Positions 1-9,215 of a DNA stretch of 64,000 nucleotides are shown in pieces. Under the pieces are notes generated by a model that had not been told where the DNA came from, did not search any database, and saw only the letters and a list, made by a program, of their open reading frames with translations. Positions within the stretch are counted from its first letter, which is position 1. Each line of letters opens with the position of its first letter. The translations under genes and the position numbers were made by a program. This DNA comes from a virus, in the IMG/VR virus record IMGVR_UViG_3300017598_000768, positions 35,833-99,832 of that record. The stretch is one strand, 5' to 3'.

Positions 1-3000
1 TAGCGTAATCTTCTACCTTCGAATTATCTTTTACCTCGTATACCAGTTCGTCATGGATAAACAAGACGTTTCTGAACTCCTCCGGATTCAAATCCCTCTT
101 GTCAATTTCGTTGTTCGCCATCAATACAACATCTGACGACGGATTCTGGATTGGATGATTCACTGCCATCCTTTCTGCTCTCCTCTTAACGCCATAATTC
201 TTTGCATTAATTTCCGGTAGACGCCTTCTCCTGCCAAAGATGCTTTCTACATACCCCAGAATCTTGCACGACTCGATTATCCTACGGTGGTACTTCGGAA
301 GCCCCGGATACATACCAAAGAACACTTTGATGTACTCCTTCGCCTGCTTCAACGTCAGCTTCACTCCATACTCTCTCCACGAATACTCAACAAAACCGTC
401 TGGAGACATCAAAAACAACAGACCAAAATTCACTGCCTTTGCACTTTGCCTCCCTTTCTCAATTCCTGCCTTGTCAAGCCTATCCCATTTCGGATGCCCA
501 ATTAGCCTCTCCGCTGTCGCAAGGTGAATATCTCGGTGATCAATGAACACCTGTTTCATGTTCTTGTCTCCAGACACCTCAGCAGCCCATCTCAATTCAG
601 AGTTCTTCGACACAAGGCCATTCGCCAATACATACGTATGGACGTTCTCAACCTCAATCTGACAGGTTTCGACCATCCCAACCTCTCGTATTTCAACAAC
701 CTTATGGTTTCGCGGCCTCCTTGGAAAAAACAGATTGCTGCACCTTTTCGAACACGTTGTCTCATGCGCTTTCGACGGCGGCCTGTAAAACGTCGTTCCG
801 CACACAGGGCAGGTTTTCGTCGCCCCGCTCCTTCGACCATACATCGGGTTGTTTCTTCCAGACGCATGTATCGACTTATGCTGCGAAACAGTTAATACTT
901 CAATATTGCTCCGTACCCAGTTCACCTTGTCGAAATCTTCGTGGTGCGTCTCATACCCTTCAGGCACTTCACCTCCGGCTAAGTAGTTCGCCACTACGAT
1001 ATGCTTTCTCACTTGCTGCTTATCTTCGACCCACCATCCTCGGCTTGAAATGCCCCAAGTCGGATAGTCACTACCACTCGACCAGACATGCATTAGCTTA
1101 TCTCCGACGACAATTTGATCTGCAAACTGCCACTCCCCAGACCACATTCTAAATCTGTGATCTACGGAACACTTCGTACTGGAGCCATCTTCCAGCACAA
1201 TCTCGATTACTTTCTTGAGACCTGTACTGCCTCCACTCACAACATTCTGGAACGTCAGCTCTCCGTCGTCGTCAACCGTCAGAACTGGCGTCAGTCTTTC
1301 AATAACCTGAGCCAGTGTCTGCACACCATCTATCGTGATAAGCTCCGTCTCCGGGACTAAACATTGCTCTTGATCTGACGCCATCAACAGATAGCCTGGC
1401 CTTGCAACAATTAAACGCCTTATCTGTTTTGACGCCTCGGACCTTTTGGGATTGTTCATCATGTTCGGGTCGCTGCTTGCAACCCTTCCAGTAACCGCCC
1501 TCGTCAACGTATTCGACGAATGGACTCTCCCGTCATACTTCACATGCTTTCTGAATCCATTCAGATAGCGGCTATCCAACGTGTGATACTCGCTCCACTC
1601 GTCAAAAGCCTTCAAGAATCGTCGCGCCGGTGCTGGAATACGTGAAGCCAGCAATTTCTTCCTGACCTCCTTGTCAACAGACCATGCATCTCCACCCTTC
1701 GTTTTCTTTACAGGCGGAAGTCCAAAACCTCTTTCATTAAACAACACGTCCCTTACCAAATCGTCGCGTGTCAGCTTTAGCCCTTTTTTCTGGTGAAGCT
1801 CCATCTCCTTGACTGCGTCAGGGGCTACATTCATCGCAATGTTAAAATTCTTCTTGATCACCTTCCTCACTGCCTTCTGCACTTCAGGAAGCTCCTCAAG
1901 ATCAATCGCGGCTCCGTTCTCTTCAAGCCAAAACAGCGATCGGTGTAATGTCGGCTGGACAAAACGCGCCGTGTAGCGGAGAAGTCTGAAATTCTCCTTC
2001 TTTCTCAGCTCCTCTCTAATTGCAAGACCAGCCTGCAACGTTATGTCAGCATCAGCACACGCATACGGCGTCCTATCGTGCGTTGGGACCGCAAGCATGT
2101 CTGCTTTGTCGTGCTTCTGCTCGAACACCAGATTGTAGTTCCCTCTTACATCAGTGAACGCTCGCTGAACAGCAACCAGACTTGCCAACTGGAAATTATT
2201 TTCGTCTATGACGTGTGCCGCCGCCTGTACATCCATAGCATAGCCTTGAATCTTCGGCGGCTCAATTTCATTACGTCTGCATAGAGCATGAATCGAATGC
2301 AGATCGTAATTCCCGGCAAACAAATACTTTCTGATCTTCGGGTTTTCAACAAACGATAGCAGATCGAGCACCTTCCGCTCAAAATTATCCGCTCGCTTCA
2401 CGTACACCGTTGTCGGTGCTTTCCGCTTCTTACCTTCCTCCTTTCGAGGCCATGTTATCGTAAAATCGTAATCGTCCTCATCACCTTCTTCATACAATAT
2501 CACATCATACGCCTGCCCCTTCATCAAAGATATTGAATAAGACAACATCAGAAAGTTTTCGTCCATCCAATCTTTGCCTTGGGTTTCTGTATCAATACTT
2601 GCGTCAAATGGCAAGACCATCTCACGCAAAAAATCCAAGGACTGAACTTCCTGATAGTCTGTCTCCCTGTCCTCCTTCAGTGGCTTAAACTTATTCCGTA
2701 TAAACGCAATCAGCGAATCCATGCTCTGCTCAAATATGAGCTTCTTCGACGGATTTCGCAGAATGTATGCTGGGTGAAACATCGGTAATACCCAGCAGTT
2801 AAACTCCTTGTTCCACCTCCAGCCCTCGTCTATCGCCTTCGTGATTCCACTCTTACGTTCAATCTGCCTAAGCGCAATGTCTCCCAAACAAACAACCGCT
2901 TTTGGCTTCATGAAATGCAACAACTTCTCAAGCTTCACTCTGCAACATTTGAGAACCTTTGTAATTTCTTTCGCCGACATTTCATCTTTATTAATCATGC

Positions 3001-3232
3001 AACGTCCCGAGTTTGCCAGCATTGTCTTTGGGATACTCAAACCTTTGCCCTTCGCCGTTTCTCGTAAAAGCACTCCTGCATCACCGATAAAAGGTTTCGG
3101 CGGCCTTGCAAATATCTCACTCTTACCAGGCGATTCTCCGACCCATACTATCTTTGCGTTTGTTGGCCCTGAATACGGAACCTCTGTTTTCTTGCGAAGG
3201 GGACACTCCAGACACAACCCTGTCTTTGCCAT
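1..3232 (-). CDS. UDG-fused family A DNA polymerase, intein-interrupted (3' end outside window)
   Basis: Replicative DNA polymerase. The frame is open from an ATG at 3232 (GGAGGAG ribosome site just upstream) to the window edge, 1077 codons. Residues 1-170 look like a family 4 uracil-DNA glycosylase: a CLECPL cysteine pair, GESPG, PFIGDAG and FHPAYILRNP. A 3'-5' exonuclease follows (DTET near 214, NYDLHSIH near 307, YACADADIT near 390). The polymerase domain has motif A split by the intein, motif B RQSAKAVNFG, and motif C HDEL near 1062. Motif B reads LLFLMS where YGMS is usual, so the O-helix tyrosine is replaced by phenylalanine. The UDG part may be active in repair or uracil recognition, or may be structural; the sequence does not decide this. 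Confidence 0.93.
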   Translation of the reverse strand, partial: MAKTGLCLECPLRKKTEVPYSGPTNAKIVWVGESPGKSEIFARPPKPFIGDAGVLLRETAKGKGLSIPKTMLANSGRCMINKDEMSAKEITKVLKCCRVKLEKLLHFMKPKAVVCLGDIALRQIERKSGITKAIDEGWRWNKEFNCWVLPMFHPAYILRNPSKKLIFEQSMDSLIAFIRNKFKPLKEDRETDYQEVQSLDFLREMVLPFDASIDTETQGKDWMDENFLMLSYSISLMKGQAYDVILYEEGDEDDYDFTITWPRKEEGKKRKAPTTVYVKRADNFERKVLDLLSFVENPKIRKYLFAGNYDLHSIHALCRRNEIEPPKIQGYAMDVQAAAHVIDENNFQLASLVAVQRAFTDVRGNYNLVFEQKHDKADMLAVPTHDRTPYACADADITLQAGLAIREELRKKENFRLLRYTARFVQPTLHRSLFWLEENGAAIDLEELPEVQKAVRKVIKKNFNIAMNVAPDAVKEMELHQKKGLKLTRDDLVRDVLFNERGFGLPPVKKTKGGDAWSVDKEVRKKLLASRIPAPARRFLKAFDEWSEYHTLDSRYLNGFRKHVKYDGRVHSSNTLTRAVTGRVASSDPNMMNNPKRSEASKQIRRLIVARPGYLLMASDQEQCLVPETELITIDGVQTLAQVIERLTPVLTVDDDGELTFQNVVSGGSTGLKKVIEIVLEDGSSTKCSVDHRFRMWSGEWQFADQIVVGDKLMHVWSSGSDYPTWGISSRGWWVEDKQQVRKHIVVANYLAGGEVPEGYETHHEDFDKVNWVRSNIEVLTVSQHKSIHASGRNNPMYGRRSGATKTCPVCGTTFYRPPSKAHETTCSKRCSNLFFPRRPRNHKVVEIREVGMVETCQIEVENVHTYVLANGLVSKNSELRWAAEVSGDKNMKQVFIDHRDIHLATAERLIGHPKWDRLDKAGIEKGRQSAKAVNFGLLFLMSPDGFVEYSWREYGVKLTLKQAKEYIKVFFGMYPGLPKYHRRIIESCKILGYVESIFGRRRRLPEINAKNYGVKRRAERMAVNHPIQNPSSDVVLMANNEIDKRDLNPEEFRNVLFIHDELVYEVKDNSKVEDYA
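602..1363 (-). mobile_element. Intein with HNH homing endonuclease, inserted in polymerase motif A
   Basis: In-frame 254-residue insertion (host residues 624-877). Block A starts with Cys in CLVPETELITIDG. Block B contains CSVDHRFRMWSG followed by ADQIVVGDKL. The C-terminal block is HTYVLANGLVSKN, and the next extein residue is Ser, a valid nucleophile. The core holds an HNH-type segment (THHEDFDKVNWVRSNIEVLT) and a four-cysteine finger (CPVC..CSKRC), as in mobile HNH endonucleases. The penultimate residue is Lys rather than the usual His, which may slow or change splicing. The host sequence on either side (SDQEQ and SELRWAAE) rejoins as a polymerase motif A. Confidence 0.93.
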
Positions 3233-3241
3233 GGACTCCTC

Positions 3242-4006
3242 CTATTTCTTCAACCTTTTGAGTGTCTTTCTCGCAATCTCTTCTTCCGACTTAACTGACA
3301 GCAGCGCCATTACAAAACCCACACAACCGTTCTTCAGACCATGCCCCTTCTTTCTCGATCTAATCTGCACCGGATCTCCAACAGTATTCGCATACCAGTC
3401 GGATCGTGGAAATCGCCCAAACAAGAAATCATAATACTGAGACTGTATCGCAAACAGCCTGTCTCTTTTCTTGTCTTGCATCCATATAAGCTCAAGCTCT
3501 CCCAAATCCTTCAAATACCACAGCACCGGCTCTATTTTTACAAAGTCCTTCGTCTTGCACCAACTAAGCACAACCTGAGTCGCTTTCTTTTTGAGATCGT
3601 CCTCTGCCCTGCCAACAGGCACCATCCCTTTCATCGGCTTCCCGAGATACATGACCTCTTTGTTAGTCGTTATGAGCTTCCCTCCTACTGACAGCTGAAT
3701 CCACGGATGTACTGACACCAACGCCTTGTTCGAATCCCTGCTCTTTCTGGCACCAAACGGAACTCCTTCCTGCAACGGCTTCAACTTCTGCCGCGTCTGT
3801 TTTACCACCTCCTTCCCTTTCTCCGTCACTTGTCCACCAGTTACAATTAATCCTGCTTCAGTCAGTCGTGGCACCGTCTCTGGATCTCTAATCACTTCGC
3901 GATCGTTTACAGCTACTTTCCACTTGCTGTTGTGAGACAGCAACGCCACCAAGTCGGCTTTCTTCAAATTCTTCACATCGCTCCTCCTTCCTCTGAATTT
4001 TAGCAT
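3242..4006 (-). CDS. Conserved hypothetical protein, 254 aa
   Basis: No family recognised. The N-terminus is basic, and residues 15-65 (ADLVALLSHNSKWKV, then PRLTEAGLIV) read like a winged-helix segment. The rest is mixed alpha/beta with a Lys/Arg-rich C-terminus (TLKRLKK). It lies 9 bp upstream of the polymerase gene and is probably co-transcribed with it, so a replication role is possible but is only inferred from position. Confidence 0.8.
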   Translation of the reverse strand: MLKFRGRRSDVKNLKKADLVALLSHNSKWKVAVNDREVIRDPETVPRLTEAGLIVTGGQVTEKGKEVVKQTRQKLKPLQEGVPFGARKSRDSNKALVSVHPWIQLSVGGKLITTNKEVMYLGKPMKGMVPVGRAEDDLKKKATQVVLSWCKTKDFVKIEPVLWYLKDLGELELIWMQDKKRDRLFAIQSQYYDFLFGRFPRSDWYANTVGDPVQIRSRKKGHGLKNGCVGFVMALLSVKSEEEIARKTLKRLKK

Positions 4007-4354
4007 TACCTCTATTATAATAAGGTACCATTTCGTCCTCTAAATGTCAATAATTTTCCGTTCAAGCCAGAAAAATGCTGACTCGCTCAATCAGGTTTGA
4101 ATATAAGTATAAGGGGTGTCCTGAGATCTTTTGACATGAGGCTTTACATAGCCCTTTTGAAATTCGCGTGGCGGTAGGAATGATAAGGGTTTACAATGAT
4201 TCGCACGCTTTCGGTATCTCACCAAAGCCCTTTCTGGTTCAACTTAACTTCAAAACGCGCGAAACGCTTTATTTGCGCATGGAACGCTATTTTTTTGGCT
4301 CAGCGCATTCCCGCCAAATATTTCCTACGAAGGGACGGTTGCAAGCGATTGCAC
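4007..4354. promoter_or_regulatory. Intergenic control region with operator-like palindrome
   Basis: This 348-bp gene-free stretch separates the glycan island from the polymerase operon. It holds a TTGACA-like box on the minus strand (4045-4050), a TATAAT at 4014-4019 whose spacing to that box (25 bp) is not canonical, and a copy of the TTGCAAGCGATTGCA palindrome at 4339-4353 directly after the upstream gene's stop. No convincing terminator or small gene was seen. Confidence 0.5.
4339..4353. promoter_or_regulatory. LacI/cre-like palindromic site, copy 1
   Basis: TTGCAAGCGATTGCA, one mismatch from perfect symmetry with a central CG. It lies just 3' of the glycosyltransferase stop codon and about 330 bp upstream of the 3242-4006 gene. 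It belongs to a family of similar sites in this window. Confidence 0.6.
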
Positions 4355-5272
4355 TTAATGAGGCCAATTCGACAGCCAGTCTTCGATATCCTCCGTCATC
4401 TGACCTCTAATAATTTTTCTGTGATCTTCGCAAGTCGACAGAACACTGTCCAAAATCGAAAACCAAATTCGCCTGCTGCCTCTCCTCTGACTGTCAATAA
4501 ATCGTGTGGCGAGATCTACACCTCCAAATAAATAATTCGCGATCGTTCTATTTCGAACATAATCGTCTTTGTTCCAGCTATACCCTCTCCTGTCTCCATG
4601 GTGATACAACGGCTCGCCCGGCATGATCCACTTCTTTCTGCCAGTAACAGCAAGGGCAAAATTCATAAAATTTTCGCCTCCGCCATAGATCCCAAGCTCG
4701 GCAGGCCAGCCTCCCAATTCATCATACAGTTTTCGGGTCATCATCATTCCGCACGTAGACATGCACGGAACCTCGTATGGAAAATCTGCATCCCAATACC
4801 CTTTAAAGGTATAATGAATATCTCCGACTGAGAGGTCTGACTTCAGCCCATAAATCAGCTTCTTCCTTTCAAGGATTTGATACGTGAGCGGAAGATGCAT
4901 CGTGCCATTCAAAGATTCGTGGTTTTCTCTGTAATACTCGAACATCTTCCAAAGAGCCCCTCTCCCAACCATGCAGTGGGCGTCGCAATGCCACAGGAAC
5001 TTCCCGGACGAATTTTCTATTCCGACTCGCTTTGCATTCCAATGCGACAGCTTATCATTATATTTCACAACCTTCAGCCATGGATGATACTTCCTGATCC
5101 CCCACATGTACGGGGTCCCTCTATCTTCTTTGCCTACTGACGGGTGAAAGTTATCGATCGCAATGATCTCAAAATTCACTCTTCCTCTAAGCTCCTCTAC
5201 AATGCTCCGGATCGTGAAAACCACTTGAGCCCATTCATTCACGAACGGCACGATGCAACTAAGCTCTATCAT
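4355..5272 (-). CDS. GT-A glycosyltransferase resembling polypeptide GalNAc-transferases
   Basis: 305 aa; clear GGAGGGAGG ribosome site. The N-terminus LSCIVPFVNEWAQ is the GT2/GT27 nucleotide-binding start. DAHC at 97-100 matches the DXH metal-binding motif of polypeptide N-acetylgalactosaminyltransferases, and GGGEN at 197-201 followed by YHHG at 223-226 matches their WGGEN...VGH region. It should transfer a sugar from a UDP-sugar. The acceptor is unknown; the Thr/Ser-rich virion tails encoded further upstream are an attractive candidate. A generic GT2 enzyme acting on a glycan is the alternative. Last gene of the glycan island; overlaps its neighbour by 4 bp (ATGA). Confidence 0.85.
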   Translation of the reverse strand: MIELSCIVPFVNEWAQVVFTIRSIVEELRGRVNFEIIAIDNFHPSVGKEDRGTPYMWGIRKYHPWLKVVKYNDKLSHWNAKRVGIENSSGKFLWHCDAHCMVGRGALWKMFEYYRENHESLNGTMHLPLTYQILERKKLIYGLKSDLSVGDIHYTFKGYWDADFPYEVPCMSTCGMMMTRKLYDELGGWPAELGIYGGGENFMNFALAVTGRKKWIMPGEPLYHHGDRRGYSWNKDDYVRNRTIANYLFGGVDLATRFIDSQRRGSRRIWFSILDSVLSTCEDHRKIIRGQMTEDIEDWLSNWPH

Positions 5273-5673
5273 ATCCTCCCTCCTTGTCTTCTGAAGCCAC
5301 GTGCTTTCAACACTTCTTGCTTGAACTTCGGAAAATCACCTACCAACGCACTTGACAGATCAAGCACATCCTCCACCTTAATCGACGCAAAATGGACAAC
5401 GTGAGCAGAAGCGAGTCTCACCTGCTTCCCCTTCATCTTCTTTATCTTCGCTTTAAAACCTGCCGACTTCTTGATCAGACCATAATAATCTAAAGCGAGA
5501 ACCAAATCTGTACCAACTGTTGTCCCTATTATCTTCCCAAATGACGAAGCCGTCAATCTTCCGTCACGAACGGCTACAAGTTCAAGCTGCCCGAGCACAC
5601 CTTTGCGAACTCCAGACAACATCACCTCTTCTTCAAACCTGCCTAAATACTTTCTGAAGTCTGTTCTTTTCAT
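5269..5673 (-). CDS. Hypothetical protein, 134 aa
   Basis: No family recognised. A basic protein whose first 70 residues (FEEEVMLSGVRKGVLGQL ... DYYGLIKK) could form a small helical or winged-helix domain. It overlaps both flanking sugar-modification genes by 4 bp, so it is translationally coupled within the glycan island. Confidence 0.75.
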   Translation of the reverse strand: MKRTDFRKYLGRFEEEVMLSGVRKGVLGQLELVAVRDGRLTASSFGKIIGTTVGTDLVLALDYYGLIKKSAGFKAKIKKMKGKQVRLASAHVVHFASIKVEDVLDLSSALVGDFPKFKQEVLKARGFRRQGGRI

Positions 5674-6170
5674 TTTGGTCTCTTTATCATCCTTGCGGGC
5701 GATCCAACATAAATGGCTCCTGGAACGTCGCAGTTCTTTGTCACGTATGACATTGCCCCGATTTTTACCCTATCAGCAATCTTGATACCGAAGTTTATCA
5801 CAGTCGCCGTACCTATAAAAACATCTTCACCTACTATGATCGGGTTCTGGTGAGGATCTCCTTTGGCATCCATGTAAATCGTCATCACGTTCGGAGAGAT
5901 AAAAACATTCTCACGCACAATCACATTTCGCGCAATCGTAACCCCGTACTTCAGAATCGACCCGTCGCCGACTTCGTTACTTCCAGAGCTTCGCACATAG
6001 CTGTCAAGGATAACTCCGTGTCCGATTTTAGTCCCTGCCTTCAGATGTACGTAGCTTCCAATAACAGCTCCATTCCCAATAACAACTCCGTCTTCTATAA
6101 CGCAGAAATGCCCAATGTTGAAATTGACACCTATATCAACATGCTTTCCTATGACATTACCATTCACCAT
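5670..6170 (-). CDS. Left-handed beta-helix (hexapeptide) acyltransferase 1
   Basis: Hexapeptide-repeat protein ([IV]-G-x4 turns throughout, e.g. IGKHVDIGVNFNIGHF, VIGNGAVIGSYV) ending in the typical VGSPARMIKRPK. Such enzymes O- or N-acylate sugars as trimers, usually with acetyl-CoA. The start is placed at 6170 because GGAGG lies 5 nt upstream of that ATG; the longer reading frame to 6272 lies inside the neighbouring gene. First of three acyltransferases in a row; the sugar substrate cannot be read from sequence. Confidence 0.85.
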   Translation of the reverse strand: MVNGNVIGKHVDIGVNFNIGHFCVIEDGVVIGNGAVIGSYVHLKAGTKIGHGVILDSYVRSSGSNEVGDGSILKYGVTIARNVIVRENVFISPNVMTIYMDAKGDPHQNPIIVGEDVFIGTATVINFGIKIADRVKIGAMSYVTKNCDVPGAIYVGSPARMIKRPK

Positions 6171-6918
6171 CATAACCTCCAATCCTTCTTGCGGGCGATC
6201 CGACATACGTTCCCGGCTTCTCAATATCTTTTGACGCCACAGACCCGATGCCCAAACGCACTCCAGAAGCAATCTTGATGTTATCCCTCACCAACGCACC
6301 CATCCCAAACCAACAGCCTTCCCCTATCTTTGCCGATCCTCCGATATGAACATTCTCCGCCAACATCGTTCCAGCCCCTATTTCGACGTTATGTCCAACA
6401 TTGCAATGGCCTCCAATTTTCACCTCTTCCATAAGAACCGTCGAGTCAATAGTCCCTCTGTTGACTATACTAAGCGGCCCCACTTCAACAGCATCTCTCA
6501 TTACAATATTGCCCATGTGCTTCATACGAACCAGCCCAGACTCTCCACGAACAAATCGCATTCCTTCAGCACCAATCACCGCTGTTGGGTGTATCACAAC
6601 CGATGGAGCAAATTCATTCGCTGCTGGAGTCCTATGCCGGTTTACCTCGTTGTGAAACAACACGAACGTCTTTATCAAACCATCCACAACTATCGGCCTA
6701 ATCTTCTTCTTAACTTCCACAGGCAACTGCTGAGCACGATATGAAAGCTCCTTCGGCACCAACGTGAACAAATCTACACTCATCGCACTTAGAATTGACA
6801 ACCACCGCTCATCCTTCGCAAACGTCACTGAGTTGCGTTTCGGATTCTTTATCGTACATGTCGCACGAAAACCGTGAGTCAGCCTAATCAGCTCATCTAA
6901 CGTTACATGCCCTATCAT
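6157..6918 (-). CDS. LpxD-like hexapeptide acyltransferase 2
   Basis: 253 aa: an N-terminal non-repeat domain (about 1-100) followed by a left-handed beta-helix with [31 protein letters not shown] and [11 protein letters not shown]. This order matches UDP-3-O-acylglucosamine N-acyltransferase (LpxD), including the histidine in the HNVEIG turn. It ends [16 protein letters not shown]. In context it more likely N- or O-acylates an amino-sugar used by the adjacent glycosyltransferases than takes part in lipid A synthesis. It overlaps both neighbours. Confidence 0.82.
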   Translation of the reverse strand: MIGHVTLDELIRLTHGFRATCTIKNPKRNSVTFAKDERWLSILSAMSVDLFTLVPKELSYRAQQLPVEVKKKIRPIVVDGLIKTFVLFHNEVNRHRTPAANEFAPSVVIHPTAVIGAEGMRFVRGESGLVRMKHMGNIVMRDAVEVGPLSIVNRGTIDSTVLMEEVKIGGHCNVGHNVEIGAGTMLAENVHIGGSAKIGEGCWFGMGALVRDNIKIASGVRLGIGSVASKDIEKPGTYVGSPARRIGGYDGEW

Positions 6919-7628
6919 ATTATCTCCAATGCATTCACTTGATCAATAATCTTCGCCGGAACTCCATAAACAACTGCATACGGTGGGACGTCCTTCGTCA
7001 CGACGGCACCCATCCCAACCATCGAATTAGCTCCAATCTCTACGCCCGGAGCAATCGTGACGGAACAAGCAATCCGAGCAGCTCGTCTGATTATAAAAGG
7101 CTCATCTACATAATTGATAATATGCCTTCGCTGGTGCGCCATGCGCGGATCGTTCGCCCCAGTAAAAAGCATACCTATAAATACCTTGTCTTCTATAACC
7201 ACGCCCCTCGTAATGCTACAGTGCGTATGAATAAGCACATCGTCTCCAATTTGACTTAGTCCCTCGAACACAGTCAAGTGACCTACCCTCGTATTATTTC
7301 CTATCTTTGTTTTCGGTCGTAGTACACATCCATTCCCTATGAACGAGTTCTCCCCTATTTCGCACTCCTCCTCTATCACAACATTGTGGCAGATTCGAGT
7401 TCCTGCGCCTATCTTACAGCCTCCACTAATCACGCAGCCTCTTCCGGTTGAAACGTTCGGACCTATCTGAACTATTCCGCTGCTCTTGCTGAAATCAAAA
7501 ACCAAGTCGCCGCTTATCTCGGTGTCCACTCCATGCCGCACGCTGCCAGCCTGTATCCCTTGATGGATAGAGAAAAACTTTCTAAACTCCGGAGGCGGCA
7601 TTGGCTCAATTTTTAGTCTGTCCTCCAT
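6915..7628 (-). CDS. Hexapeptide sugar N-acetyltransferase-like protein 3
   Basis: 237 aa from the ATG at 7628, chosen because GGGGGAG lies just before it; the upstream ATG at 7649 has no such site. Long hexapeptide helix with an insertion [16 protein letters not shown], similar to the loop of WlbB/WbpD-type UDP-amino-sugar N-acetyltransferases, and a C-terminal VYGVPAKII. It probably acetylates a nucleotide-linked amino sugar. Its 5' end overlaps the preceding glycosyltransferase by about 23 bp. Confidence 0.82.
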   Translation of the reverse strand: MEDRLKIEPMPPPEFRKFFSIHQGIQAGSVRHGVDTEISGDLVFDFSKSSGIVQIGPNVSTGRGCVISGGCKIGAGTRICHNVVIEEECEIGENSFIGNGCVLRPKTKIGNNTRVGHLTVFEGLSQIGDDVLIHTHCSITRGVVIEDKVFIGMLFTGANDPRMAHQRRHIINYVDEPFIIRRAARIACSVTIAPGVEIGANSMVGMGAVVTKDVPPYAVVYGVPAKIIDQVNALEII

Positions 7629-8559
7629 TACTCCCCCTTTCGCGCTCAAATAGCTTTAGCAACTGCGCTGCCTGAACCTCACAGCTGTACTTCTCTCTGA
7701 CAAATGACTGCCCCTGCTTTGCAATCCGCTCCCGCTCCTCCTCATGCTCCAAGTAATACCTTGCCTTTGCTTCAAAATCCTCCAACCCATTGAACAGCAC
7801 AAGGTGCTCGCCGTCTATCAGCCCAACTTTCTTGAAATCGTTTGGCCTCTCTGTCAGCATGAACGTTCCACTTGCCAGGCATTCAAAATACTTCAACGTC
7901 ATCTCATTCCATTCACCATTCGCACACGCGAAAATCTTTGACTTTACAATCGCGTCTCTGTAACCCTCCGCAGGCAGTCTTTCTTTTCCAACTCCTCCGA
8001 CAAGCGTTGATACTCCGCTCATCTTACTTATGTGCTGCTGCAACGGTCTCCTTCGTGGATAAGCCCAGCTCACAGTGGCAAAAACTGCCATAATGTCTAT
8101 GGACTTCTCTGCTTTCTTCCCATCAAAGAACTTCGTATCTACCGACCAAGGAAACCAATACGCTTTGATGCGGGCAGGCAGTGCTTCATCATTCTGGTGT
8201 TTCTGAAAAAATCTCAACATCTGCTGGCTTCGTAGAATCGCAATATCATATCTGTTTTTTCTGATGTGCTTGTGCATCGCTTTGAAATTGCGCGGTAGAT
8301 AATCACCAAGAAAAATCACCTTCAGCGCGTTCATTGATCCGATCCCTTCAAACTGGTGGTTGTACTTGAAATCTCCAGTGATCACTACATCGAACGGCCC
8401 AAGCTCCTTCTCTACCTGAGGCACGAACAGATTTCCGCTATGCTTCCACCTCCAGCCATACATCAAAGCATTGGACTGATTCTCTACTTCTTCCAGCACT
8501 GACTGGACAGCCCAGCTGTACCTCGCTGTCAGATTCGGATGAATGATCAGAATTCTCAT
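7606..8559 (-). CDS. CgeB-like glycosyltransferase (GT-B fold)
   Basis: 317 aa. N-terminal Rossmann-type start [20 protein letters not shown]. The C-terminal half carries the glyco_trans_1_2-type block ([33 protein letters not shown], then [20 protein letters not shown]) seen in CgeB-like glycosyltransferases. Donor and acceptor unknown. It overlaps the next gene by 4 bp and shares the operon with three acetyltransferases. Confidence 0.83.
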   Translation of the reverse strand: MRILIIHPNLTARYSWAVQSVLEEVENQSNALMYGWRWKHSGNLFVPQVEKELGPFDVVITGDFKYNHQFEGIGSMNALKVIFLGDYLPRNFKAMHKHIRKNRYDIAILRSQQMLRFFQKHQNDEALPARIKAYWFPWSVDTKFFDGKKAEKSIDIMAVFATVSWAYPRRRPLQQHISKMSGVSTLVGGVGKERLPAEGYRDAIVKSKIFACANGEWNEMTLKYFECLASGTFMLTERPNDFKKVGLIDGEHLVLFNGLEDFEAKARYYLEHEEERERIAKQGQSFVREKYSCEVQAAQLLKLFERERGSNGGQTKN

Positions 8560-9215
8560 ATCGTCACTCTCTTTGGCGGCTTTACTTCATCCTTGTAAAC
8601 AAAGCACATGCTGTCATAGAAATGCATCGACGTTATAAACTGCTCAGTGTACCTGTACGTTTGTGGATTCTTCTCCGCAAACTTCTCTGCGCGTGGGCTT
8701 CTGCGAGCCCATGGGCACAAATCATCTATCAGGTCTCTCAATAAATTGATCGTATTTGCTCCACTCTTGCTCCAGAACTTAGGCCAGTACGATGTATGCA
8801 GATCCTCAAACACATAAATCCCGCCCAGTCGCATCAGAGGGAACAGCACCGCAAAAGACGTGATCTGGTCATCCATAACATGACTGCCATCATCAATGAC
8901 TATGTCGAATCCTCCAGCCTCCTCTGATACCTGTCGAAGAAACTTCGGATCGCCTTGACTTCCTATAGAAGCCCTGATGCGATCCCCTTCATGCCGCTTG
9001 CAGTACTTGTCTACGTCAATCCCAAAAATCTGTGCGTTTGGAAAATACTTCTGCCACATCCACAGCCCACCTCCATTCTGAACTCCTATCTCTAAGAGAT
9101 TCAACTCACGGTGCTTCAACGGCTGGAAATGATGCTGATACGCTTTGAAATAATGCATGTATTTATCAGTCGTCTTGCCAACTTTCTTAGTCCTCGCTGC
9201 ATCCAAAACAGTCAT
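8556..9215 (-). CDS. SAM-dependent O-methyltransferase (CmcI/TylF-like)
   Basis: 219 aa. SAM-binding motif LLEIGVQNGGGLWMW near residue 40, FGIDVD at strand 2, and FDIVIDDGSHVMDDQ. This arrangement is shared with sugar and macrolide O-methyltransferases of the macrocin/CmcI type. The DDGSH motif supplies metal ligands in that family. Probably methylates a sugar hydroxyl of the phage-modified glycan. Confidence 0.82.
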   Translation of the reverse strand: MTVLDAARTKKVGKTTDKYMHYFKAYQHHFQPLKHRELNLLEIGVQNGGGLWMWQKYFPNAQIFGIDVDKYCKRHEGDRIRASIGSQGDPKFLRQVSEEAGGFDIVIDDGSHVMDDQITSFAVLFPLMRLGGIYVFEDLHTSYWPKFWSKSGANTINLLRDLIDDLCPWARRSPRAEKFAEKNPQTYRYTEQFITSMHFYDSMCFVYKDEVKPPKRVTI

